NCBI GenBank assembly: GCA_030549775.1
Contig: CM060173.1
Span: 28,028,032 to 28,092,031, forward strand
DNA from: Tamarix chinensis
Taxonomy: Eukaryota > Streptophyta > Magnoliopsida > Caryophyllales > Tamaricaceae
Reading direction: 5' to 3'
DNA: 64,000 nucleotides
Of the stretch, positions 12,001 through 22,992 are shown piece after piece; within the stretch, counting starts at the first letter, position 1, and every line of letters starts with the position of its first letter. The notes below the pieces were generated by a model. It was given only the letters and a program-made list of their open reading frames with translations. It ran no database searches and was not told the DNA's origin. The position numbers were made by a program, and so were the translations under genes.

Positions 12001-14699
12001 TGATGAGTTCATATTTTGACACATTTTATACCCTTTTTATCTTAGTTTTTGGTCTTTTATTTAACTAATATAGGTGAATAATTATTGTTTTATGCTTAAG
12101 TGGTAAAAATTGCATAAATATTATTATTTAAGCTAAAATGATATAAATTAAGTAAATTTAGAATAAAATATTATTTATTAATATTTATTTAATTTTATTT
12201 TGCAGATTTTGTTTTTAAATAAAAAAAAGATTTCGACGTTTGGACCAACGGCCAAAGGCTGAAGGCCCAAACACCACGAATGCCAAACAAATAGGGCAGC
12301 GGAAGAAGAAAACCAAATGCGCCACACGGGACAAAAAAAAAAAAATAGCGGACGATCCAAAGAGAAAAGAGAGTTAGCCATAGAAGGGCTGACGTGTAGG
12401 CACGAAAGGAAAGAAAAAAAGGTCTCTGGCATAGAATTTATAAGAGGTATGCATTAATTAAAGCTACAGGAGGGGAGCAACGTGGCAGTGAAGAGAGAGA
12501 GTGGCAGAGAGCCATAGAGAGAATCGAGAGCCTTTAAGGCTCAACACTGAGGAGAGCATGACGAGGGCAGTAGAGCCGCAAGGACATGTAACACAGAACA
12601 ACCAGGAGGACGACACGACAACCAAGGTAAAACGACAAGCAACGTGTGGCAGCATAGGTCAAAGCCTTCGTCAGCCGTTAGTGAGAATAAAGAAAAAAGA
12701 AAAAGAATTATTACATTGAAATTAAGACACCAAGAGAAGAGAAAATAAGAGGAAATTTAATACCTGTAGAATTTATTTAAGATAAAATTAATTTTTATCT
12801 GAACAAATTCTTGATCTTTTATCCAAAATTAATTCCGATTATTTCTTTCTCTTATTTTAATTTATAATTTAGATATATATTTCAGTGTAATTAATTAAAT
12901 AATTATGGCTGGCTGATTATTTATTTTTAGGGAATAAATTGAAACCCTTGATTAGGATTTGAATTATAGTTTTTTTTTGTGAGAGTGTTTCTTGAATCTA
13001 TGTTAATTGCTATCATTTATATGTATGATTATGTCAAGTATAGTTTATTTGATACATGCCTTGTTCTGGTTTCTCATAAGTGACAGTATGTAGGATTATT
13101 TGCGTGCGAGGTGGCCATCTAAATATACTAGAATCTATATGTATAAATTGCAGCTAGGTTAGATAACAGTTCACCTAATAGTTTTGTGATTTTAACCGAA
13201 GAGGTAAAATGTTTCGATACGTATGGGTCAAGGAAAGGAAATACAGCTAGACATCCATTTTGTACTAGTTTGGGTACTTAGATTGACAGCCTTCCACTTA
13301 CACTTAATGCATTAAATCTAGTTAAATATAGGAGCCGCTTGTTACTGCTATACTGCTAGTATTTAATAGGGTTAATATAGGCACGTTATCGTATTAATTA
13401 ATTAAGGGAAGTGATGGAAACCGGTTAGGGTTTCGCAAAAGGATCAAAGATTTAATCGAGCGCAACGTTCGATTTTCTCCGGTACAGCCTAAGGAAATCT
13501 TTCCAAAGGAAGAACCACAACTTCAGAAGCACAATTGATTCAATGGCAACTGAATTTAGAAGGTGAAAGATCAAGATCGATCGAGAAGAGAACGAAGCAG
13601 AAGCAGAACAGAAGCGAATGAGAGAATCGCTAAGAGAGAGAGAGACGGAGTCGAGAGAGAGTTCGAGAGAATCAAAATAACACTGACTTTATTTCTGCAA
13701 AATTTACGTATTACATCGTATCTATCATATATATATATATATGTATACAAAGGCCGTATAGGATACAAAATACATACGGAAATCACAGCCTGCCATGGTC
13801 GACAATACACAGTCCGTATGGGCCGAAAATAAGTGTCGAACAGCCCAAGCAACATCAATATAAGGTGTCGATCAAACAGCCCTCATAAAGACCATAACCC
13901 ACATAATACAAATTAAGCTTATAGCTTAATCTCCCATCAGCTACAACAATTTTAGCAAATCATGGTCATTAAGGATTGATTAATCCACAATCCAGCTAGC
14001 CCAATTTTATGGACCGGGTGGCGGATTATACAACCGTCCTAACTCCCATTAGCTAATTCGACCGGCGAATGCATCATATGGGATTACAAAAATTTTAATA
14101 AAAAGTTACAAAAATCTGTACACTCCAGACTTAATCCGAACGACCCAGCAAACATATTCCCGTTCACAAAATTCCCATAAGCTGCGACATTATCCTATTA
14201 ATTCACCAAATAAGATAAACAATTGTAAGTAATTAACTCACAGCAAATTTCAAAATTACTCAGATATAAATTTATAAGATTCACATCAGGAAGTAATATA
14301 AGGTGTATGGACCTACATTTGGTGTACAACTTGGTCGATCTCATTCTCACGATTAAATATTGACTTAGAAATTAATATTATATTTCAACCTAATATAATG
14401 GTGGATTTTGAAATCCCTAACATATTTTTTATATCTGCGGTTTCCCATTATTTTCGTTATTATTTTATTATTATTAGTTTATTTTATTTTATTTATTCCT
14501 TTTATTATTTGATAATTTTTATAACCCCCATTATTATTTTTCTTATTTATTTATTTTGTGGTATTTAGTGTTTTTATTTCTTAAACTAGTTAGATAGAGG
14601 TGAGCCCTCTCAATCCCCGGCCTAGAACGATACCCTTATTTACTAGTGCCACAATTGACAACAAGAGGGTTTAAAGTGCGCGTCGGCCACGGCCACACA
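12001..14699 (+). repeat. Family B LTR, shared middle copy, split by a solo LTR
   Basis: It begins TGATGAGTTCATATTTTGAC right after the polypurine tract and ends at GGCCACACA before the second primer-binding site at 14706. It therefore serves as 3' LTR of the first unit and 5' LTR of the second. Without the 877-bp insertion and its 5-bp duplication it is about 1817 bp, close to the 1847 bp of the first LTR. Identity with the first copy is very high in the visible segments, for example 12750-13411 against 7440-8092. Confidence 0.75.
13412..14288 (-). mobile_element. Solo LTR, family C (minus strand), with perfect TSD
   Basis: The TSD is GGAAG at 13407-13411 and 14289-14293. The element begins TGATGGAAACC and ends CACATCA, so its ends are TGATG...CATCA. 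Read on the minus strand it resembles the LTRs of the Ty3/gypsy element at 26702-33699. Both contain CCCATATGATGCATTCG followed by TAATCCGCCACCCG, a CT-rich leader, and TTTCCTTAGGCTG near the 3' end. At 877 bp it is close to those LTRs (856 and 867 bp). On the minus strand TATACATATATA (about 13740) may be part of the promoter. Open frames at 13563-13832 and 13571-13858 are LTR sequence, not genes. Confidence 0.85.
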
Positions 14700-14705
14700 A
14701 ATTTT

Positions 14706-14723
14706 TGGCACCGTTGCCGGGGA
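14706..14723 (+). other. Primer-binding site, tRNA-Asp type, second unit
   Basis: TGGCACCGTTGCCGGGGA sits six bases after the middle LTR. It matches the complement of the tRNA-Asp 3' end except for one G-to-A change (TGGCACC for TGGCGCC). The mismatch differs from that in the first unit (8521-8538), so the two sites decayed independently from one consensus. Confidence 0.8.
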
Positions 14724-14882
14724 CTGATAACTTCACCTTTATTTTGCTAGTATTTTTAGTGTGTTTTCATTTTTAGTGTTTTTGTATTTTTTTTCTTTTA
14801 TTTTTGTTTTAGATTTTTTTAGGATTTTTGGTATGTTTTGTTTTGCTCTTAACCTTTTCCTTTGAAGTGTTAGTGTTTTCAG

Positions 14883-16118
14883 GTGGCTATGAGAGGATGC
14901 TTTGGTTATGGACAACTTTGCATGAATCCTAATGCAAGAGTAAATGAGGTAAGATTAAGTAGTTTAAATAATAAATTTAACAAACTCACTGCTCTTGTTT
15001 TGCAGGTAGCTAAAGCTACTAGAGTTATTAATACAAGTGGAGTGTGTCATACGCAAGGAAATCCATATGCTTACCATGAACAAGCTATAAGAGGAGGAGG
15101 ATGGACATAATCCGCTGCTCAATCTTTTAATGGTTTTCAAGGAGATGATCCCTATACAGGCACATACTATTCTGGAATTAGGCATCAATCCAACTTTGGA
15201 TCAGAAATGAATGATCATTATTTAGTTCCATATCAAGAGCCTTACATACACGAATATGAAGCTTCAAAATATTATCAATATCCTCAACAAGAATCCTCTC
15301 CAATTTCAGAACCCTCAAGTTAAAAAAAAATGGATAAGCTTCTTGAAGCACTGACAAATGGTCAAAACCGGTTGGTAGACAGCCAAAATCAATTGATACA
15401 AAGTATGCAAAATGAAAGGATGCCAGTGCTAGAGGAGAAAATGGGTTATATGGTCAACCCGATGAATCAATTACAAGTACAAGAAGAGCTCTATAGTACT
15501 TTAGTTCTAAATTCAAGTGAGAGTTGTGAGGGTGATGGTGACATATCTGAATGTAAGGATGAGCTAGTTAAGGAGGTTCCCATGGAAAACATTGAAAAGT
15601 AAGATCATGTGGAAGAAGAGCTTATAAAAGTAGAAGAAGAATCTCATCGAAACGAGGATCAAGTGAACAAAGAGAAGTATATGGATGGAAAGACTATCAC
15701 TTTCATCTACCATAGACCATCTTTGAAAATTTTTTCCCCACTTTTGCTTGGAGATTACCATGAGAGACAAGGTAAGCCTTTAAACCCCTTTGATTTTATT
15801 TTTGCTAACCACACTCCTTGTTTTCCTTCTTTTAGCAGGTTGTATGGATCCAAGAGTGAAGAGAGTAATCAAATCATCTTGGATACATTTAATAAGAAGC
15901 GTGATGCTCCAAAGTAGAGGTTATGTTGGGAGGATGTGTTTAAAGATTTTGAGATGGGAAAATATTTTCTTCCGTTGATAGAGAGATCAGCATATATGGA
16001 CATTGGGCAAATACTTCTCTCTTTACACACCTGCTTAAATGCCATGCTAGGTAAGTTACGTTCTTGTTGGATCAAATCTTTCATTAAATCTAATATTTTA
16101 TCATTTTCTTCCTTGTAG
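14883..16118 (+). pseudogene. Orphan retroelement ORF, copy 2 (better preserved)
   Basis: This is the second copy of the family B frame. It is open from ATG 14883 to a stop near 15111, then from ATG 15330 to 15602 and 15609 to 15917, and then to about 16118 after the stop at 15915-15917. Across both copies the product would be about 340 residues: GYGQLCMNPNARVNE near the N-terminus, a Tyr/Gln-rich linker, the Gln/Asn-rich NQLIQSMQNE helix, an acidic region, then NPFDFIFANHTPCF and FKDFEMGKYFLP. Stops such as those at 15600-15602 and 15915-15917 are sense codons in copy 1 (CAA and GAG), so each copy repairs the other's reading. Three short GT...AG intervals look like introns, but each stays open when read through in at least one copy. 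I therefore favour one uninterrupted frame. Function unknown. Confidence 0.5.
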
Positions 16119-17122
16119 GATAAAGATGATCATTACAAGGAAGGATTTGGTGAAGCAGCTCTCAAGTGGACGTATCCACCTTGACTAAGAAAAACTGAGA
16201 TCATGTCAGGCTGAAGACATAAAAACAAGCGCTTCTTAGGAGGCAACCCAATGTCATAAGGGAGTTTTCTATCCATTAGTTATTTAGTTATTTATTTATT
16301 TTGTTTTCTCCATACATTAAATTTCATGTTTCCTTAGGTGTTTACACATTGAGGACAATGTGTGATTTAAGTTTGGGGGTGCGTGTGTTTTATGTATTTG
16401 AAAAAAAAATATATTTTTGAAAAAAAAAATTGTTTAGATTTTTTTTAGAGTGTCTAGTGTTTTTAGAGTTTTAGGAACCTTAACTAGTTAATGAGGAATA
16501 TATCTTTGAAATCTAACAAAAAGATGATCATGAAATTGAGATAAAGCAAGTGGAGATTTTTTATGTTAATTTCGATATAGGTAACACATATCTACATTTG
16601 AATGGAGAGAGAATATGTATGATTGTATAATCATTGACATGGCATGTTGAGATTTGTCACATTCCTTAGTAAGGTTTTGAACTATATGTACCTTCTTTTT
16701 CTGAGTGATTTTACACAAAATCATCTACTTTTCTTGGCTTCGAATTTGTTTTTTTTGTAAACCTCATATATGTTTAATTGTTTTGATCAAATTATTTGTC
16801 ATAGATCTTCTAATGGACTATAGATACTACTAGAACTTACTCTTGTACTAGTCGAAGCTTATAGTCAAAAATATGCTCTAATTGAGAAAATTATAAAGGT
16901 AGCTTAGGAATTTTCCATTACATGGCCAAATATCTTAACCTAATTTGTGTATCCATGATGTACACCCTATATAAACCCTTTTGAGTCTATACGTGGAAGA
17001 TACATTTTTTTTCATTACCCACATTAACCTTCAGGCCTTAATCTCCTTACCTTTGCTTAAAGCTAGTGGAAGGAAATAAAATCGTTATGGATATAAAGTG
17101 TGGTTGTGCATGTGTGTAGGTG

Positions 17123-17198
<76 letters not shown>

Positions 17199-17753
17199 GT
17201 ATGTATTTATGCTAAGAAAGGGGATTGGTTATATTTGTCGAACATAAAATAATTGAATGAAAAGAAAAAAATTAAGATTATAAAAAAAATGAAAAAAAAT
17301 TGAAAAAAATGAAAACAAATAAAAATAAAAAGAAAAAAGAAAAAATGTTAGGATATAAGGAAGAGAGGGAGTTATGAAGATAATGTTGAGAAATCTCTAT
17401 TCATATTCTATTTTGGTGTGAAGGTGGAGAGATTTATGGTTGATGTGGAGTTAAGCTTATATTTCATCTAATTATTAGATTCCACTAGCTCTTGATCTTT
17501 TTAGCACCACACTCCTCAAATACTCTATACCCTTCTTTACCTTAAACCCCATTACATCCAATGAGTAAGTCTTATTTGATTCTTGAGATGAGCAGCCTTT
17601 GATCTGTTGGAGATTAGTTACAAGAGTTAAGTACATGGTTTGGTCTATTTGTAAAGTATTTGATATCTTTCATGAGGTCTTATCCACAAGAATATGAGAC
17701 ATCTTTGTTTATATATGTGAGTCGTTTATTATCTTTATCATCTTATCTCACAT
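16119..17753 (+). other. Family B internal non-coding region, copy 2, 3' end deleted
   Basis: It parallels 9946-11492 of copy 1, including AAGCGCTTCTTAGGAGGCAA (near 16227), CATTGAGGACAATGTGTGAT and AAGTTTGGGGGTG (about 16350-16383). Homology to copy 1 stops at about 17752 (TTATCTCACATA) and the sequence passes straight into the middle of an LTR. About 510 bases of internal DNA with the polypurine tract, and about 350 bases of LTR, are missing. No gene is seen. Confidence 0.65.
17125..17206. repeat. (AT)n microsatellite with ATGT extension
   Basis: About 31 AT units are followed by five GTAT units. The corresponding site in copy 1 (about 10940-10960) has only a short AT run, so the repeat expanded after the two internal regions separated. 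Confidence 0.95.
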
Positions 17754-19250
17754 AAACTATGCACAATGTAGAGAGAAAAGAGAGTCGGCTATAGAAGGGC
17801 TGACGTGGAGGAACGAAAGGAAAGAAAAAAGGTCTCTGGCGCTGAGAGATGACGCACAGAATTTTTAAGAGGTATGCCTTAATTAAAGCTGCACGAGGGG
17901 AGCAACACGGTAGTGAAGAGAGAGAGCGGCAGAGAGCCGTAGAGAGAAGCAAGAGCCTTCAAGGCTCGATGCTGAGGAGTGCGTGAGGAGGGCGGCAAAG
18001 CCGCAGGGACATGCAACACATAACAGCCAGGAGGGCAGCACAAAAATTGAGGCAAAATGACAAGCAATACGTGGTAGCACAGGTCAAAGCCTTTGTCTGC
18101 CGTCAGCGAGAATAAAGAAAAAAGGAAAAGAATTATTGCACTGAAATCAAGGCACCGAGAGAAGAGAAAATAAGAGGAAATTTAATACCTATAGAATTTA
18201 TTTCAGATAAAATTAATTTTTATCTGAATAAATTCTTGATCTTTTATCCAAAATTAATTTCAATTATTTCTTTCTCTTATTTTAATTTATATTTTAGATA
18301 TATATTTCTATGTAATTAATTCTATAATTATGGTTGGATGATTATTTATTGTTAGGGAATAAATTGAAACCCTAGATTAGGATATGAATTATAGTTTTAT
18401 TTTCTTTGTTTCGTGAGATTATTTCTTGACTCTATGTTAATTGATATTGTTTATATGTATGATTCTTTTAAGTATAGTTTATTTGGTGCATGCCTTGTTC
18501 TGGTTCCTCATAAGTGACAGTATGTAGGTTTATTTGCCTATGATGTGGCCATCTAAATATACTAGAATCTATATGTATAAATTGCAGCTAAGTTAGATAA
18601 TAATTCACCTAACAGTTTTATGATTCTAACCAAAGTGGTAAAACGTTTCGATACGTGTCGGTCAAGGAAAGGAAATATAGCTAGACATGCGTTTTGTACT
18701 AGTTTGGGTACTTAGATTGACAGCCTTCCACTTACACTTAATGCATTAAATCTAGTTAAATATAGGAGCCGCTTGTTGCTGCTATATTGCTAGTATTTAA
18801 TAGGGTTAATATAGGTACGTTGTCGTATTAATTAATTAAGGGAAGTAATATAAGGTGTGTGGACCGACGTTTGATGTACAACTTGGTTGATCTCATTCTC
18901 ACGATTAAATATTGACTTAGAAATTAATATTATATTTCGACCTAATCTAGTGGTGGATTTTGATTTTCCTAACTTATTTTTCATATCTGCGGTTTTCCGT
19001 TATTTTCATTAGTTTCATTATTATTAGTTTATTTTATTTTATTTATTCCTTTTATTATTTTTATAACCCCTATTAGTATTTTTCTTATTTTTTTTGTGTT
19101 ATTAAGTGTTTTTATTTTTATTGTTATTTTTTAAGCTAGTTAGATAGAGGTGAGCCCTCTCAATCCCTGGCCTAGAATGATACCCTTATTTACTAGTTCT
19201 ACAATAGATAACAAGAGGGTTTAAATTACGTGTCGGCTACAGCCACAACA
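17754..19250 (+). repeat. Family B LTR, third copy, truncated at its 5' side
   Basis: Homology to the first LTR starts at the equivalent of about 7017 (GATGCAGAGAGAAAAGAGAG) and runs to the terminal CCACAACA at 19250. The first 350 or so bases, including TGATGAG, are absent. No duplication is evident at the junction. The right flank GGTAG pairs with GGTAC at 6664-6668, so this is the outer LTR of the array. Confidence 0.75.
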
Positions 19251-20315
19251 GGTAGCATAATCATCTAGCCAATCTTCTAAGACCTGCACATAAGATTCCG
19301 GGCCTCCTACTCGTGGGAATGAGCAACGCCCATAAAACAGATGGTGAATACACTATGTACTGAGTAAGGAAACAATACTATCAAAATAGGGATATAAATA
19401 ACACAAGCTTTTACATTAGATAATAATTGAATAACTTAATTAAAATGCCCCGAAAATTTCTAACTTTAAAGATTATATTTAAATAAGGTTTTATCAGAAA
19501 ATTTAATTTAATAAATTATTTTTACTAAAATAAAAGAAAATTTATTAGGGCAAATTAATAAGGAATTTTATAAATATGTTAATTAGAGGAAATTTGGGTA
19601 TATTAACTAATTAAAGATTTTAATTTTGAAATTTATTTAAATAAATTATTTTATTTAAATTAAGAAAGAGAAAATAGTTTCAAATTAATATGAATTTAAT
19701 AAATAATTTAAATTAAGAAAATTAGAATACTTGATAATTAAAATGGAATTTATGAAAAATACTTTAAAAATCCTATTGTAGCCTAAAAAGGAATTTAAAT
19801 ATTATTATTTTTAAATATCCTAAATATTCAGATTAATTTAATTGGCCCTAACCTAATTATCTTTCTTTTCCTTTTTCCCTTTTTCCTTTTCTCTTTCTAC
19901 CATTTTTCTTCCTTTTTCTTTTTTTTCCTTACCTTTCCGATTTGGGCCTGGCACGACCCAATTTCTGCCTTCTTTTTCTTCCCCCGCCACGGCCCACTTC
20001 CATTGCTTCTTTTCTTACTCCTTCGGTAGACAGCGCGCTGTATTTCTTTGATTTTATACCCAAACCACACTATTTCATTTAAACAGCCTTAGCTCCGCGC
20101 CGAACCACCCGGTTCCCTCCCTTTTATTTCTTTTCTTTTTCCTCGAACCTCTGGCCCGCCCCTTTCTTATTCCTTCCTTCTCCACCATTGTTGAACCTGC
20201 GACCACCTTCCCTCGAAAGTGGCACCGCCGGTCACACTTGTCGTGACCGGCATTTCTCCCGCCCATTCTCTTCCCCTCGATGCACACTTTGATTTGAATT
20301 CACTACCACGGAAAA

Positions 20316-20708
20316 GGGGTTTTAATAACGGTTATTTTATAGTTTTAATAACGGTTTTCAACGTTATTGAATCACCTGTTATTAAATATTTAATAATGGT
20401 TCATCACCGTCATGAAAAATACACAAAAACCCGCGAATATGTGCGTAAACTTAAGATTTAATAACGGTTTTTACTTAAAAACCATTATTAAAACCGAAGG
20501 TTTAATAACGGTTTCTTAAAGAAAGTCGTTATTAAAACCTAAGTTTTAATAACGGTTCTTAAAAAAAATCGTTATTAAAACCTAAGTTTTAATAACGGTT
20601 CTATGAGAAACCGTTATTAAAGCATAGGTTTTAATAATAGTTTTAATTAAAACCGTTATTAAAGCATAGGTTTTAATAACGGTTTTCATAGAACCGTTAT
20701 TAAAAGTA
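20316..20708. repeat. CACTA subterminal inverted-repeat array, left end of copy 1
   Basis: There are at least nine hairpin units of the form TTTAATAACGGTT-(loop)-AACCGTTATTAAA, about 60 bases apart, many with perfect 12-14-base stems. In En/Spm elements subterminal motifs are bound by an element-encoded protein during transposition; by analogy these may be such sites. Transcription would give stem-loop RNA. Confidence 0.9.
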
Positions 20709-22644
20709 TAGTTTTTTTTAGCATTTTTCTAGTTTGTTCCTGCCCACATACACAGTTGTATGTTAAAACAATCACCAAATCTGCAATGTAAAACAACATC
20801 AATTCATACCAAATATGCAATCACACCATAATTTCAATCAATCTATAATTGGTATGCATGTCTCAATACACCAACTATACTTAGGAATAAAAATTAGTGG
20901 GCATACCACAACTTGGTAGCTCTACACCCCAAAGTAAAGAGTTCACATATCTAGGCTGGAAGACCGAAATATGTAGACTAAATATAAACCTAAAAATGCA
21001 TGTAGAATATATAGATCGCTACCTAATACCGAATGAATGAGTGCACATGCTTGGCCCATTGGTCTCTAACTTCATCAATTTCATCAACATTATATTGTTG
21101 GCCTCGTGCATAGTCATCAATGAAAAACTACAACACCTATGTTTTAATTAATATACAGTTAGCCATTAGGTCAAAAATATATAAGTCATGATTCATTAAT
21201 AGAAAAATATGGAAAAGCAAACATACATGGCTTGGATCTATGTTGACCAATGTATTCTGGACTATAAGATCCATTGCTCGTCTTCTTCACTTGAACCCTT
21301 AAAAACTTCAATTTCATCATCATCATCTAAGTTCCTTTGTCTCAAAGATCTGGTTCCCGTAGCTCTTTGGAGGTACCTAAAGCTCTTATCTCATCCATAA
21401 TTACACATAATTGGCATAATTACAGTAAGAACTAAGAAGTCTTTAAATTTGAATATGTTACACTATGCTGCCTCAATATCTTAGTAACCATGAAAATAAA
21501 AGAAAGTAATAGCCCCATTAGAAATACTATTACAACCCTCACCAACTAAGACATGGTAAGATACCCAATGAGGCTAAATAGATGGATGGCTAGATAAAGA
21601 GATAAAAAATAGAGGAAAAACAATTCTGATAAAAGTAAAAACTAAAATAACTGAAAATATGTATTACCCTACATACAAAATAATACAAGGGGGTAGATAT
21701 ATAATGGTTGTTTCTAGAATAAATTCTATATAAAAAATAAAAAGTTAGGCAACATGTATTACCACTTTAATGAAGAGGTTATATAACACCAATGTGAAAA
21801 AGGTTTTCAGAATAGTCTAAATTAAAGGTTCAATTTGTAAAAAAGGCCCTAAAAATATACGCTCAAGGTTGTATGTAACAAAAAAAACCTCAATTTAGAG
21901 GCCAAAATGGCCTTTTTTGGGCTCTGAGATTTCCCAAACCGGCTCTGCCCATTTTCCACGTCATAGATCTCGAAAAAATACCCAAAATAGCCTCCTAGAT
22001 CACCTAAATCCGAGGTCCCATGAAAAAGTTATGACCTTCCAAAGTTTACAGTAATAATGTCTTCTCTTTTGTTTATTACTTACTAATATGTTGAATGGTG
22101 TTAATGTTAGTGATTTTGTTTCTCTAAATATATTGTATTTTTGATCCATAGTACCCAAATTTATTTCCCAATAGCCATTATTCAGTAATAATGTTGAATC
22201 TATATTCTCCATACAAACAAATACAACAATAATATGTAAATGTCTTGGCCAACACATGCATTTGTTAATATATAACAATGACGCAACAAATTCAACAACA
22301 AACAGCAAAATTTTCAGCCAACACATTCAACAACACATTTTTGAATGAAAAACCACAATCTTTTCAATAACAAACAAACGAGAGGAGGAACAAACACATA
22401 CATAAAGTGAGCTAGCTACAAACACGACGGTGAGAATGTTGAGAGAGGGCAAGGGCTTCAAACATGATGGAGAGTTGGCAGTGTGAGGGTTTCCTTTACT
22501 TGAAAGGAGCCGGTGTGGTGGTGCGAGGGTTTGCAAGGAGAAGGAGAGCAAGAGAACATGAAGGTGCAGAGAGTCTGAAAACTTTGGCACGAAACAAAAC
22601 TGAGCGAAATTTTGGGGTTTTAAAACAGAAGGAAAAGTTTGATT

Positions 22645-22992
22645 TTGGGTTTTAATAACGGTTTCTGAGAGAACCGTTATTAAAAAGAGGATTTAATAAC
22701 GGTTCCTAAGAGAGCCATTATTAAAACATCTTTTGATAACGGTTCTTCCAGGAACCGTCATTAAAAACTTCTGACTTTTGACAACGGTTCTAATATGAAC
22801 CGTTATTAAATCCTCTTTTAATAACGGTTTACATAAAACCATTAATAAAACATCCGTCCAAATTTTAACGTTGCCTTTTTAATAACGGTTTTTAACTAGA
22901 ACCGTTACCAAAACTCTCCCGCCCATTAATTTTCACGCATTTGACAACGGTTTTCAAACTACCGTTATTAATGTCCCGTTATTATTTCCCCT
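22645..22992. repeat. CACTA subterminal inverted-repeat array, right end of copy 1
   Basis: About six units of TTTAATAACGGTT/AACCGTTATTAAA follow one another and finish at the CCCCTTTTCGTAGTAGTG terminus. Some arms read TTTGACAACGG or TTTGATAACGG, variants also found at the corresponding (left) end of the other CACTA copy. Confidence 0.9.

Larger units (their letters stand above)
6669..19250 (+). mobile_element. Tandem LTR-internal-LTR-internal-LTR element, family B, without pol
   Basis: Three copies of one LTR (6669-8515, 12001-14699, 17754-19250) separate two homologous internal regions (8516-12000, 14700-17753). The outer flanks GGTAC (6664-6668) and GGTAG (19251-19255) match at 4 of 5 bases and no duplication is seen around the middle LTR. 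The array therefore behaves as one insertion unit whose middle LTR is shared. Each internal region starts with a primer-binding site complementary to the plant tRNA-Asp 3' end, as in Athila/Tat-type gypsy elements. Both have a shared open frame of unknown function and long non-coding DNA with the signature TTGAGGACAAnnnnnGnTT...GGGGGTG. No RT, RNase H or integrase motif is present. I infer a non-autonomous (LARD-like) element moved by a relative; the tandem form probably arose by unequal recombination. Confidence 0.75.

Noticed and set aside
13563..13858. Overlapping open frames on both strands (89 and 95 codons)
   Set aside because: Both lie in the family C solo LTR, in its CT/GA-rich leader and promoter region.
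14949..15005. Intron-like GT...AG intervals inside the orphan ORF (also 15772-15838 and the region near 16050-16117)
   Set aside because: The intervals are very short for plant introns (57 and 67 bases), and each remains open when read through in at least one copy. Removing the 67-base interval would also switch to a less conserved frame. One uninterrupted ORF explains both copies better.
20316..20708. Regularly spaced palindromic repeats resembling a CRISPR array
   Set aside because: These are CACTA subterminal repeats between terminal inverted repeats with a TSD; the genome is a plant, the 'spacers' are parts of hairpins, and no cas genes exist.
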